This document shows positions 33,537 to 42,626 of a DNA stretch of 64,000 nucleotides, one piece after another. The position numbers and the translations under genes are program-made. Every line of letters starts with the position of its first letter. The first letter of the stretch is position 1. The stretch comes from Bythopirellula polymerisocia. GTDB lineage: Bacteria > Planctomycetota > Planctomycetia > Pirellulales > Lacipirellulaceae. The stretch is taken from NCBI RefSeq assembly GCF_007860015.1, contig NZ_SJPS01000003.1, forward strand, positions 558,001-622,000, in the 5' to 3' direction. The notes beneath the pieces are model-generated. The model saw nothing but the letters and a program-made list of their open reading frames with translations, was not told the DNA's origin and did no database searches.

Positions 33537-35264
33537 ATGTCTTATCCCAGAAAAGCCTGTTACCGATTCTTGATTCTGGCCACCCTAGTGCACCTCAGTT
33601 TTAGTGCATTGAGTACTCTTGCTGCAACACATGAGGTTGGACTTTATCGAATATTTGAAACTTGGATTGAAAATAACAACCCCTACGAGAATAAATTCAA
33701 CGAAGCGGAACTTCGGTGCAAGTACACATCCCCTTCTACTCGAGATGTAGAGTTTTCTGGCTTCTTCGACGGCGACGGTAAGGGCGGCGGCGATGCAAAA
33801 ACTGGCAACGTTTGGAAACTGCGGTTCCTGCCCGATGAGTTGGGCGAATGGAAATACAGCTGGTCCTGGAGTGATGAAACCCCGGGCGGGTCAGGCAGTT
33901 TCACATGTGTTTCTGCTGGAGCGGGCAAAGGCATTTTGCGGGCTTACAAAGAAAACCCTCAATGGTTTGCTTACAACGGCACCGAGCCTGTTTGGATCAA
34001 ATCCTATTACGAAACGGGTCATGGTTCGATCGCTCAGCCTTTCGATTGGATCACTGAGAACGTCTACCAACCCATGGTAGACCGGGGCTACAACCATTTG
34101 CAAGTGAACTGGCTACTTTCGCTTTGTTGCTTCGGCCAATACTACCTTGACGGCCCGGAGCCCACCTCTCAGGACTTAGCGATCTATGAAGAGGGACGCG
34201 CATCGAGCACCATGCGGCTCGATGTGTGGCAAATGATGGAACGTCATCTTGGCTGGCTCAACGATCGCAACGTCGGCGTTCATATGTTCCTGGGTTTTGA
34301 AGGTCGCAAGAACGAAGGTCCGGCTTGGGACAAGCTGAGTGACGAAGAGCAGGATTTCTATGTTCGCTATGTTGTCGCCCGCGTCGCACCCTTCGCAAAC
34401 GTCGCCGGCTGGAATTTTGTATGGGAAGATCCTGGTCACCGAGAAAGTCACGAGCTGGGACTTGCACGTCTCCTGGAGAAGTACGATGTGTTCAACCACT
34501 TGCGAACCTACCAGGATGAGCATCCCCGCGACAATGAATACCAGCGACCAGAGTATACGTTCGCTGCGATAGAAAATCATTTCATAGCAGCACCAGAGAA
34601 ACCGCTAGATCAACTCTATCGCAAGACTCCCTGGACTCACCATCAGGCCTGTCTACTGGCATATGTGCCCGGCAAGCCGGTCTACATGTCCGAGGGCAAT
34701 GCACTCTGGCGACGCTACTGGCACGAACGCACAGGAGCTACGCAAGATGACTTGCGTCAGGCGGCCTGGGGCTGCGCCACCGCAGGTGCATCCTTCTGCT
34801 GGAACGGCCATGCCAAAGAATACGAACTGGCAGTCCGCGGGCCCGAGGGGCTCCCATTCTACGGCGATGACAATCCCTTTACCGTGTCGGCCGAGTATAT
34901 CGACATTCTCAGCAAAGCTATGACGGAGGAAGTCAAGTTCCATCGCATGACACCTCAGGATCATTTATTGACTCATCATGATCCATTCCGAGTCTGGTGC
35001 TTGGCGGAAGCGAGTAAGCAGTATGTCGTCTTTTCGTGTGCCGGTGAACCGTTTTGGTTGCATGTGGCCGAGGGTGACTACGCGAACAATGCGTGGATTG
35101 ATGCTAAGACTGGAGAGCAGCGCCCGTTCCAGAAGTTGGCAGTAACCAAAAGTGAAGTCTCCACAGATTCCACGGATGAACGCCGTGTAGGAACTGGGGC
35201 GATAAAAGTCACTCCGCCAAATCGTGAGACTGACTGGGTCTTGATCTTACGCAGTAAAGAGTAG
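33537..35264 (+). CDS. DUF5060 plus TIM-barrel glycosidase, GH140 (apiosidase)-like
   Basis: A 575-residue secreted protein with a signal peptide (to about STLAATH). Residues about 35-130 look like a DUF5060-type Ig domain (VGLYRIFETWIENNNPYENKF, GDAKTGNVWKLRFLPDELGEWKYSW). A barrel follows with WIKSYYETGHGS, a YNHLQVNWLLSL strand, the strand-4 acid region AGWNFVWEDPGH and the strand-7 acid in VYMSEGNALW, then a short C-terminal beta domain (YVVFSCAGEPFWLHVAEGDY, WIDAKTGEQRPF). This order resembles DUF4038/GH140 proteins, whose characterised member hydrolyses the apiose-rhamnose bond of RG-II. The match is by layout and acid positions, not a search, so GH140 is tentative and another clan-A family is possible. 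It faces a gene set compatible with apiose catabolism and is divergent from the NCS1 permease. Confidence 0.6.
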   Translation: MSYPRKACYRFLILATLVHLSFSALSTLAATHEVGLYRIFETWIENNNPYENKFNEAELRCKYTSPSTRDVEFSGFFDGDGKGGGDAKTGNVWKLRFLPDELGEWKYSWSWSDETPGGSGSFTCVSAGAGKGILRAYKENPQWFAYNGTEPVWIKSYYETGHGSIAQPFDWITENVYQPMVDRGYNHLQVNWLLSLCCFGQYYLDGPEPTSQDLAIYEEGRASSTMRLDVWQMMERHLGWLNDRNVGVHMFLGFEGRKNEGPAWDKLSDEEQDFYVRYVVARVAPFANVAGWNFVWEDPGHRESHELGLARLLEKYDVFNHLRTYQDEHPRDNEYQRPEYTFAAIENHFIAAPEKPLDQLYRKTPWTHHQACLLAYVPGKPVYMSEGNALWRRYWHERTGATQDDLRQAAWGCATAGASFCWNGHAKEYELAVRGPEGLPFYGDDNPFTVSAEYIDILSKAMTEEVKFHRMTPQDHLLTHHDPFRVWCLAEASKQYVVFSCAGEPFWLHVAEGDYANNAWIDAKTGEQRPFQKLAVTKSEVSTDSTDERRVGTGAIKVTPPNRETDWVLILRSKE

Positions 35265-35293
35265 CTCCGGAGCAAGACGTGGGTAGCACCAGA

Positions 35294-36772
35294 TTATAGC
35301 ACCCTACGGACAGCCATCTGCCATTCGCAGTGAAGCGCGTCCGCCCTTACTTGTGACATCTGGGGAACATATTGCTCGTTCTCACGAGGTAGACCTGCTA
35401 GATCAAAAAGGGTTGAAACCTTACCTAGTCCCAGCAAACCCGCCATTGCGGCCCCCAACGCGGAGGACTCAGGTACGCTCGAAACATTCCAAGCTAGCTG
35501 AGTCATGTCGGCTGTAAACTGCATGAGAAACTTGTTCCGGGTAGGTCCTCCGTCAGCCTGCATCAGTTTGGGTTTTTTTCCAGACTCAGCACTGATCATG
35601 TCCAATACATCCCGGATCTGATAGCTTATGGACTCCAGCGCAGCTCGCGCAATATGTGCTTTCGTCGTATGCCCACTCATGCCCAGGATTGCGGCGCGTG
35701 CTTCTGCATTCCAATGAGGCGCACTCAGCCCCGCGAAGGCAGGAACCAGGTAGACTCCGCCGTTGTCCTCCACTTGATTGGCTAGCGTCTCGCTCTCTGC
35801 GGCATCCGCTATTAGTCCCAGCTGATCTTTGAGCCACGCAATCGTGGCAGATGAATAGTTGATGAGTCCTTCCAGGGCATAGGTGGGCCGTTTGTTGATG
35901 ACCCAGGCCAACGCCAACACGGCACCTTGAATTGAGAGTTCCGAACGATTGCCCACATTAACCATCACCGACGTACCAGTTCCAAAAGTGGCTTTCCCCG
36001 TACCTGACTCGTAACACTGCTGGGCGAAGAGTGATGCTTGCGAGTCCCCCATCACGCCGCAAATTGGCACCTTTGAGTTGAGTACGCCATCCACATCTGT
36101 TTCGCCAAAGTGTGCATCACACTCACGCACCTCTGGCAGCGACCTCATTGGCACACCAAACATATCGCACAACATTTGGTCCCATTGCAGCTTGTGGACG
36201 TCAAAAAGCAACGTGCGGCTGGCATTGGTGTGATCGGTGGCAAACTCGCTACCTTGAGTCAGTCGATGGATGAGAAAAGCATCGATCGTGCCAATCACTG
36301 CCTCTCCAGAGTGCAGCTTGGCAGCAATCTCCGGTTTCTCGCGCATCAGCCAGGCAATCTTCGACGCTGGAAAATAGGTATCCAGTTTAAGACCGGTTCG
36401 CTCTCTAACGAACAGGTCATTTCCCTGCTGACTCAATTCTTCACAGATTCGCGCTCCCCGGCGGCATTGCCATACAATGGCATTATGCAGAGGTTTACCC
36501 GTTTGACGATCGAAAACAACAAACGTCTCCCGCTGATTAGCGATACTGAGGCCGATCAGGTCGTCAAGGATTGGACGTTTACGCTGCGCAAGTTGGTCAA
36601 CGACTGCTCGGAGGTTCTTCCAGATTTCCTCGGGATCGTGTTCCACCCAACCGGCTTGGGGGTAGATCTGACGATGTTCGCAAGAGGCCTTGTCGATGAG
36701 GTGGCCTGACTCGTCGAACAGGATGGCCTTGGTCGCAGAAGTACTCTGGTCAATGGCGAGGATCAGACTCAT
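35294..36772 (-). CDS. FGGY-family sugar kinase (glycerol kinase-like; candidate apulose kinase)
   Basis: A 492-residue cytoplasmic kinase with the two FGGY domains: N-terminal MSLILAIDQSTSATKAILFD (phosphate loop), VGLSIANQRET-type segment (LIGLSIANQRETFVVFD), AIVWQCRRG, then the C-terminal signature region with GKATFGTGTSVMVNVGNR, ALEGLINYSSATIAWLKDQL and LMQADGGPTRNKFLMQFTAD. Known: FGGY kinases phosphorylate glycerol, xylulose, fuculose, rhamnulose, ribulose and others. It overlaps the upstream transketolase C-terminal subunit gene by four bases, so it should phosphorylate the transketolase substrate. With an isomerase and an apiosidase-like gene in the same locus, D-apulose (giving D-apulose 4-phosphate) is the favoured substrate; D-xylulose is the main alternative. 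Last gene of the minus-strand group from 44902. Confidence 0.88.
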   Translation of the reverse strand: MSLILAIDQSTSATKAILFDESGHLIDKASCEHRQIYPQAGWVEHDPEEIWKNLRAVVDQLAQRKRPILDDLIGLSIANQRETFVVFDRQTGKPLHNAIVWQCRRGARICEELSQQGNDLFVRERTGLKLDTYFPASKIAWLMREKPEIAAKLHSGEAVIGTIDAFLIHRLTQGSEFATDHTNASRTLLFDVHKLQWDQMLCDMFGVPMRSLPEVRECDAHFGETDVDGVLNSKVPICGVMGDSQASLFAQQCYESGTGKATFGTGTSVMVNVGNRSELSIQGAVLALAWVINKRPTYALEGLINYSSATIAWLKDQLGLIADAAESETLANQVEDNGGVYLVPAFAGLSAPHWNAEARAAILGMSGHTTKAHIARAALESISYQIRDVLDMISAESGKKPKLMQADGGPTRNKFLMQFTADMTQLAWNVSSVPESSALGAAMAGLLGLGKVSTLFDLAGLPRENEQYVPQMSQVRADALHCEWQMAVRRVL

Positions 36773-37785
36773 GCAAGCGAACCTGAGTTTTCTAACAATT
36801 CGAGGGCAGTCTTCGCAAGTCCTTCCATCGAAACTCCATAGTGACGGAAAATATCGGCCTGGCTACCGGTTACCGTGTCTTCATCGGGAAATCCGACAAT
36901 CCGCAGCGGCACCGCCACTCCTGCCTGCATCAAGACTCCTGCACAGGCCTCACCCAGGCCGCCATGAACTGAGTGTTCTTCAACGGTGACAACGGCCCGA
37001 CACTCGCGACCTGCTTCGAGAATAGCATTTGCATCCAGAGGCTTGATGGTGTGCATGCTGACCACCTGAGATTGGATGCCTTCCTGGGACAACTTTTCTG
37101 CAGCGAGCAGGCAGTGAATCACTGTTTCGCCGGTGCCGATGAAAGCCACATCAGTTCCTTCGCGCAACTTGATTGCTTTTCCGACTTCAAACTTAGTCGC
37201 TGGAGTATGCAGATTAAACATCACCGCTTTACCAAAGCGGACATAGACTGGATGAGAAGCGGAAGCAGCCGCGCGAATTGCTTCGCGGGTTTCAAAATTG
37301 TCAGCCGGGACAAGGATCGTGATATTCGCGATTGCCCGCAATGCGGCCAAGTCGTGCAGGGAGTGGTGTGTGCTTCCCAAGGCACCATAACTCACCCCTG
37401 CGCTGATCCCAATCAAAGTGGCCGGGACATCGGAATAACAAACGTCGTTCTTGATTTGCTCCAGTGCACGAGCGGTTAAGAAACAGGCGGGAGAAACGCC
37501 AAAAGATTTCTTCTCTCCTGCGGCAAGTCCGGCCGTGATGCCAACCAGATTCTGCTCAGCTATGCCAACTTCAACGATTTGTTGCGGAAGCGCCTTGCCA
37601 AAGGGCCCCAGTTTTCCGGAACCCCGCGAATCGCTTGTCACGGCCAGAATCTGACGATCTTGTTCGGCAAGCTCCTGGAGCGTCGACGCGAATTCTTCAA
37701 GATTCGCGCGACCTTTCTTCAGGCCAAGTCGCGAAATAACATCTTGGGCAGCGGGGGAAAATAGGGAAGGAGCGGGGGCACTCAT
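36769..37785 (-). CDS. Transketolase C-terminal subunit (pyrimidine-binding and C-terminal domains)
   Basis: A 338-residue protein carrying the second half of a transketolase: the pyrimidine-binding domain with the cofactor-activating glutamate E77 in VEVGIAEQNLVG, FGVSPACFLTARALEQIKNDV, GSTHHSLHDLAALRAI, and the C-terminal domain with ITVVEEHS-like VVTVEEHSVHGGLGEA and RIVGFPDEDTVTGS. The N-terminal half is the next gene upstream, ten bases away. Known: bacterial two-gene transketolases include ordinary pentose-phosphate enzymes and the apulose-4-phosphate transketolase, which transfers a C2 unit from D-apulose 4-phosphate to glyceraldehyde 3-phosphate giving xylulose 5-phosphate and DHAP. 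Four-base overlap with the kinase gene that follows supports one pathway. Confidence 0.92.
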   Translation of the reverse strand: MSAPAPSLFSPAAQDVISRLGLKKGRANLEEFASTLQELAEQDRQILAVTSDSRGSGKLGPFGKALPQQIVEVGIAEQNLVGITAGLAAGEKKSFGVSPACFLTARALEQIKNDVCYSDVPATLIGISAGVSYGALGSTHHSLHDLAALRAIANITILVPADNFETREAIRAAASASHPVYVRFGKAVMFNLHTPATKFEVGKAIKLREGTDVAFIGTGETVIHCLLAAEKLSQEGIQSQVVSMHTIKPLDANAILEAGRECRAVVTVEEHSVHGGLGEACAGVLMQAGVAVPLRIVGFPDEDTVTGSQADIFRHYGVSMEGLAKTALELLENSGSLA

Positions 37786-37795
37786 TACAACTCGC

Positions 37796-38632
37796 TTAAT
37801 TCAATTGGCCTAAAAGGGTCGATTCCGCCTGAGTCAATTCGGCCTGGGCTATCTCGTATTGCTCTGGAGAGGGAACGCCGTGATGCCAACTGACCACATT
37901 TTCCATGAAGCTCACCCCCCTGCCCTTCACCGTGTTGGCAATCACCATGGTCGGTTTCCCGGCGGCGGGTTTGGCACTAAGAACCTCTGTGAGTGCTGCG
38001 AGATCGTGACCATCCACACTGACTACATACCAACCGAAACTGGCGAACTTTTCGTCGACCGGTTCATTACTACATACGTCATGGGTATGGCCAGTTATTT
38101 GCAGTGTATTGTGATCAAGAATCGCGGTGAGATTATCGAGCTCGTAATGAGCGGCACTCATCGCGGCTTCCCAGTTGGAACCCTCGGCTAGTTCCCCATC
38201 TCCCAGCAGAGTGAAAATTCGATGGCGTGCCCCGTCTAGTTTAGCTGCAAGTGCCAAGCCCACGCAAATCGGTAGTCCGTGCCCGAGGGCACCAGTATTC
38301 ATCTCGATCCCAGGAACCTTGCGAGTCGGATGTCCGACGAAAGGCGATTGGTAGCGACAGAGCGTTTCTAGCTCCGCTTCCGGATAGAATCCTTGATCGG
38401 CCAGCACAACGTACAGGGCCTCGACCGAATGCCCCTTACTCTGGATATAGCGATCTCGGTCGGGCTGGTCAAAGTTATCCGGCGAGACATTCATTATCCG
38501 GTTGTAGAGCACATTGAGAATATCCACGCATGAGAGGCTTCCTCCTGTATGCCCTGCTCCAGCCTCAGTAATATAGCGCAAGAGCTTTTGGCGATATTGA
38601 ATCGACTTGAGTTGTAATGCGTGGTCGGTCAT
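37796..38632 (-). CDS. Transketolase N-terminal subunit (thiamine diphosphate-binding)
   Basis: A 278-residue protein equal to the first domain of a transketolase. Seen: H28 in GAGHTGGSLS, H68 in QSKGHSVEALY, the glycine-rich GALGHGLPICVGLALAAK, and the thiamine diphosphate motif starting GDGELAEGSNWEAAMSAA at residues 144-161 and ending at N175 in ILDHN. It pairs with the C-terminal subunit encoded ten bases downstream. A full-length housekeeping transketolase is expected elsewhere in the genome, so this split enzyme is likely dedicated to the local pathway. It lies 39 bases downstream of an isomerase gene. Ordinary pentose-phosphate use, for xylulose or arabinose from pectin, is the alternative to an apulose-phosphate role. 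Confidence 0.93.
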   Translation of the reverse strand: MTDHALQLKSIQYRQKLLRYITEAGAGHTGGSLSCVDILNVLYNRIMNVSPDNFDQPDRDRYIQSKGHSVEALYVVLADQGFYPEAELETLCRYQSPFVGHPTRKVPGIEMNTGALGHGLPICVGLALAAKLDGARHRIFTLLGDGELAEGSNWEAAMSAAHYELDNLTAILDHNTLQITGHTHDVCSNEPVDEKFASFGWYVVSVDGHDLAALTEVLSAKPAAGKPTMVIANTVKGRGVSFMENVVSWHHGVPSPEQYEIAQAELTQAESTLLGQLN

Positions 38633-38671
38633 TTTTTGCGGATATAAGTGCGTAAGTGAGTGAGCATTCAG

Positions 38672-40099
38672 TTAACAACCGGTGTTCTTGCCGTGCTCGT
38701 AAGTTTCCCAGCCAAGATAATTCTCGAAGGCCTCTTTCAGGACGCCTCCCGAATGCGAACCGGTCATCACCACATGGTGTTCGAATCCTTCTCGGCAAAC
38801 ATGTTGCAGTAGTTCTTGCAATCGGGGCACATGAGCTACGGCACGAGTGCCAAAAGTATCCAAGGGATCGTCCGTGAGTTCCCCTTCGCCAACATAGGCC
38901 CGAATTCGACCTTCGCAGTCAGCCGTGGATAGCCTCCCATACGTAAGCGGTCCCGCCGGGGTACGACCCTCCAATGCGCCGTAGGTGTTTTCGACTCCCA
39001 ATGTGCTCCCCAAGATGGGCGCATTGGCGATTGTGATATCGGGCAGAAAACTCTTCGCCCAGTTGCCGCAGTGGAAGAGTGTGCATTTGTCTTCATCGTC
39101 GCCATAGTTGTTATTCCAATCGACAATCGCTGCAGGAGAATTCGCAGCGAGTTGCATGGCGTACATCGTAAGCACACCCAACACGTCAACTTCACAGGCA
39201 CTGGGAAGAAAACTCTCGCTCATCATGCTCATCAAGGTGCAGACGTTGCAGCCAAGGTTCTGCTGCACTGAGGTCCAACACTGAATCGCAGTGGCGTCGA
39301 TCGCGTTGGCTTCCATCCACCGTTCCAGAACCACTCCCAACTTCGCCATCTGGAGCAATTTTTCGGCGGGAACGCCTGGAGCAGGTGCATACGCCTTGAT
39401 CGCGTCCAATTTCAAGCCGACAACATCTTCGTTGTCGTTGATTTGAGCCACCTGTGCGATAAACTCCGAGAGATCAACCGTTGTCACGCTAATGCCATGT
39501 CGCTCCAGGATCTTCTCGCTATAGCGGACCGTATTGAAAGCTCCCGGTCGAGCTCCTACGGCCCCGAGACGCACACCGCGCATCCCATTGACAACCCGAC
39601 AGGCACCCACAAAGCGGGCAAGGTCCTTTTTGAAGTCTTCTGAACTTGGGTGCGTTACATGTTTTGTAGTTAGCGAAAACTTAATTCCCGATTGAACAAG
39701 ATTATTGCACACCGAAATCTTCCCGCAAAATGCGTCTCGTCGCCGCTCGACTCCCAGCTGTCCCAGGTCATCGGGGTAAGCCTGCACCAGCACGGGTACG
39801 TTCAGCTTCGTCAGCTTGAGCACATCCGCGACTCCTTTTTCATCGCCGAAGTTGGGCAAGCAAACCAGCACTCCCTGGATATCGTCGCGATGACGGCGGA
39901 ACAAATCGGCACACAGCCGAGCCTCGGCATGGGTTTCCACGCCACCGAGTTTGGTTTCTTCTGGCGACACCCAGATCAGGCGTATATTGTATTTCTCAAA
40001 AAGAGCAGTCAGATCGGCTCGCGCTTCGGTGATCAATTGATCAGGAAAGAAATCACGGTTGCCGATGATTACTCCGAGCGTGGTAGCAGTTTTTTGCAT
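38672..40099 (-). CDS. L-fucose/L-arabinose isomerase-family sugar isomerase (candidate apiose isomerase)
   Basis: A 475-residue cytoplasmic protein of the COG2407-type isomerase family. Seen: LGVIIGNRDFFPDQL, LWVSPEE-like IRLIWVSPEETKLGGVET, GVLVCLPNFGDEKG, GVRLGAVGARPGAFNTVRYSEK, AIQCWTSVQQNLGC, and AIVDWNNNYG followed by LFHCGNW, the family's metal-site region. The ATG at 40099 is chosen: GAGGT lies about eight bases upstream, and the longer start at 40144 would overlap the preceding gene. It is not close in sequence to the FucI-like gene at 811. Upstream of the transketolase pair and kinase, it should supply the ketose. The characterised D-apiose isomerase may belong to a different fold, so use of this family for apiose would be new; arabinose or fucose isomerisation is the conservative reading. 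Confidence 0.72.
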   Translation of the reverse strand: MQKTATTLGVIIGNRDFFPDQLITEARADLTALFEKYNIRLIWVSPEETKLGGVETHAEARLCADLFRRHRDDIQGVLVCLPNFGDEKGVADVLKLTKLNVPVLVQAYPDDLGQLGVERRRDAFCGKISVCNNLVQSGIKFSLTTKHVTHPSSEDFKKDLARFVGACRVVNGMRGVRLGAVGARPGAFNTVRYSEKILERHGISVTTVDLSEFIAQVAQINDNEDVVGLKLDAIKAYAPAPGVPAEKLLQMAKLGVVLERWMEANAIDATAIQCWTSVQQNLGCNVCTLMSMMSESFLPSACEVDVLGVLTMYAMQLAANSPAAIVDWNNNYGDDEDKCTLFHCGNWAKSFLPDITIANAPILGSTLGVENTYGALEGRTPAGPLTYGRLSTADCEGRIRAYVGEGELTDDPLDTFGTRAVAHVPRLQELLQHVCREGFEHHVVMTGSHSGGVLKEAFENYLGWETYEHGKNTGC

Positions 40100-40127
40100 G
40101 AGAAAGACCTCGTAGAGCTCGTGAGGA

Positions 40128-42626
40128 TCACTCTTCCGATCCAACGGGCTGATTTAACTTCAGTCCAGTGATTTTTAGGGCAACGGCATACTCTGATATC
40201 TGATCGTCGGGAAGTTCTACGGTCAAACCCCTTTTGTTCTGAGTCCACTGCGGCATCGCATCGGAACCCAAAAGCGTAACTGACTCGATCTTTCCAGCCG
40301 TTGTGGGAAGTGATTTTACGAGCAGCGAATTATTCCCTGGCCGAGCAAGAGCAATGGCATACAGAGTATCATTCTTGGTAGTGAAGCGAATATCCTCGCC
40401 ACTGAAAGGTTGTCGCTTAGTATCCGCAAAAGAACCTCCCACCGCCAGCGTAGGCCCCTCACCAAATTTTTTCCAGGGTCGAGTTCCATAAATCGCCTCC
40501 CCATTCACTTGGAGCCAGTCACCGATCTTGCGAAGCATCTCCTGCTCAGGCTCAGGAATGGTGCCGTCGGCTTTCGGGCCAATGTTGAGCAGCAACGCAC
40601 CATTTTTGCTGACAACATCAATCAGATCGTCGATGATGCTATCGACCTCTTTGTACTCATGGTTCGAGACGTAACCCCAAGAATTCTTGGAGACGGACGT
40701 ATCTGTTTGCCAAAAGTCGGGGCGAATATCCGGGGCCAGGCCACGCTCAATGTCAAATACACCTGTTCCTTCCGGAAACGAGTGACCCTCCCATTCCTTG
40801 AAATCAATCGCCACTTGTTTGTTCCACTCCGCTCCGCGGTTGTAGTAATATGCGGCAAACCGTTGCAGATATGGCTGAAACACGGGTTGGCAAATCCACC
40901 AGTCAAAGTAAATCACTTCGGGCTGATATTTGTCGACAATTTCACAGGTACGTAACAGCCAATCATCGAGAAACTGTTTGTCCGGCATCTCGGCATGTGT
41001 CTCAGCAACACGCTTATTGTTCGCAGGCCCATAAAGGCTGCTGTTTCTGGCGTCCAAGACGTCGGAATCAATCAACATCCCTTGGTCAAAAAACCACCAA
41101 TGCTCGGCACGGTGAGAGGACGCACCAAACACGATGTCCTGCTCACGTATAGCGCGGGCTAGCTCGCTGAGAATGTCCCGCTGTGGGCCTTTCTTCGCGA
41201 CAGACCACTCTGTGAACTCACAATCATACATCGGAAACCCATCGTGATGCTCGGCTACGGGGATCACATACTTTACACCTGCCTCGCGAAATAGCTCGGC
41301 CCACGCTTGAGGATCGAATTGTTCGGCTTTGAATAGCGGAATAAAGTCTTTGTAGCCAAACTTAGCATGCGGACCATTCTTTTCGAGATGGTGCGCGTAC
41401 TCGGGGGTCCCCTTCGAGTACATGTTGCGGGGATACCACTCGCTGCCAAATGCCGGGACTGAATATGGCCCCCAGTGGATGAAGATGCCAAACTTCCCGT
41501 CACGGAGCCAATCGGGGGTCTTAAAATCCTTTAAAGAATCCCATTTTGGCTGGAAAGGACCTTTCTGGGCAACTTCGTCGATGGCCGCGAGTCGCTTATC
41601 CGTTTCCACTTGCGGAAGCGCTGGTTCCACAGGTAGTCGCACATCATGAATCTGCTCGCTCCCTACTCGGATCAAGTATGACAACTCATCTCGTGAGATT
41701 TTGATAGCTGTACCATGTTTATGTCCTTCTGGAAATGCAACTTCTGAGTCGATGTTTGTGAATGATTTAAAATCGAGAGTTTTAACGGCCCCGTAGCTGT
41801 AATCCTGATAGGCATCGTAATAGATGACCCATTCATCACCGATTTTGAGAACCGTAGGTCCCTCGGTGAATTGTCGAGTGAAAGGTGGAGAAATATCTTC
41901 CCAAGGTCCGTGCGGGCTTTTCCCAAAAGCAACTCGCAAATTGCGTTCGGGGCGAGTGTTGTCCTTCAAAACCAACACGTAATCACTATCGTGTTTCACG
42001 ATTTTACAGTCGATGACGCTGAAATCAGGATCAAGGAACAACTTGGTGGGAGAAAAAGACTTAAAGTCTTTGGTTGTGGTGTAGTACATCCTGTGGTTGT
42101 TGTCATGGTCTTCCTGGTAGTCAGGGAAACGCCCAGGAATTGTCGATGCCCAGCAGATGATGAACTGTTTATGAGATTCGTCGTAAAATAGTTCAGGGGC
42201 CCAAACGTTAACGGTGGTGGGTTCATGCTTCATGACGGGCACGAATTGCTGTGGTGCCCAATGGACAAGGTCGGCAGAACTTGAGTGCCCGAAACCCTGA
42301 TCACCTTTCCAGCCGGTAGTCCAAACAAGATGGAAAGTACCATCAGGGCCACACAGGAGGCTGGGATCGCGCATTAATTTGCTGTCGCCGACGAGCGGTT
42401 TCAAGAACTTGCCGGGGACATTGGTCCACTTTAGTCCGTCAAAGCTATAGGCGAAGCGCAAACCATCCTCACCATTCCCACGAAACGTGGAAAAAAGGTA
42501 AACGTCTTCCTGTTGGTCTGCTTCTGGCTCTTCGGTTGCAATAACCGCCGATGTTGTACAAAGCAGTAGGCAGGCAATCGCCAGCAGCGATATCCGTGTC
42601 AACCTAAGAGAATAAGAAAAGATCAT
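40128..42626 (-). CDS. GH43-like propeller fused to GH29 alpha-L-fucosidase, secreted
   Basis: An 832-residue two-enzyme protein with a signal peptide (ISLLAIACLLLCTTSAVIA). Residues about 38-320 form a five-bladed propeller: YLFSTFRGNGEDGLRFAYSFDGLKW, LMRDPSLLCGPDGTFHLVWT, VNVWAPELFYDESHKQFIICWAS, VIDCKIVKHDSDYVLVLKDN and FTEGPTVLKIGDEWVIYYDAY, with plausible GH43 base (RDP), modulator (VID) and acid (TEGP). Residues about 355-720 are GH29: WLRDGKFGIFIHWGPYSVPAFGSEWYP, VIPVAEHHDGFPMYDC, and the nucleophile aspartate in VIYFDWW. The C-terminal beta domain follows. Both sites look intact, suggesting sequential attack on one side chain, such as arabinose or galactose then fucose. Its ATG shares a base with the stop of the upstream PL1 gene (TAATG), so they are coupled. 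Confidence 0.88.
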   Translation of the reverse strand: MIFSYSLRLTRISLLAIACLLLCTTSAVIATEEPEADQQEDVYLFSTFRGNGEDGLRFAYSFDGLKWTNVPGKFLKPLVGDSKLMRDPSLLCGPDGTFHLVWTTGWKGDQGFGHSSSADLVHWAPQQFVPVMKHEPTTVNVWAPELFYDESHKQFIICWASTIPGRFPDYQEDHDNNHRMYYTTTKDFKSFSPTKLFLDPDFSVIDCKIVKHDSDYVLVLKDNTRPERNLRVAFGKSPHGPWEDISPPFTRQFTEGPTVLKIGDEWVIYYDAYQDYSYGAVKTLDFKSFTNIDSEVAFPEGHKHGTAIKISRDELSYLIRVGSEQIHDVRLPVEPALPQVETDKRLAAIDEVAQKGPFQPKWDSLKDFKTPDWLRDGKFGIFIHWGPYSVPAFGSEWYPRNMYSKGTPEYAHHLEKNGPHAKFGYKDFIPLFKAEQFDPQAWAELFREAGVKYVIPVAEHHDGFPMYDCEFTEWSVAKKGPQRDILSELARAIREQDIVFGASSHRAEHWWFFDQGMLIDSDVLDARNSSLYGPANNKRVAETHAEMPDKQFLDDWLLRTCEIVDKYQPEVIYFDWWICQPVFQPYLQRFAAYYYNRGAEWNKQVAIDFKEWEGHSFPEGTGVFDIERGLAPDIRPDFWQTDTSVSKNSWGYVSNHEYKEVDSIIDDLIDVVSKNGALLLNIGPKADGTIPEPEQEMLRKIGDWLQVNGEAIYGTRPWKKFGEGPTLAVGGSFADTKRQPFSGEDIRFTTKNDTLYAIALARPGNNSLLVKSLPTTAGKIESVTLLGSDAMPQWTQNKRGLTVELPDDQISEYAVALKITGLKLNQPVGSEE

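Noticed and set aside
35264..35273. Ten-base palindrome GCTCCGGAGC between convergent genes as a terminator
   Set aside because: The stem is only five pairs with no loop and no T-run follows.
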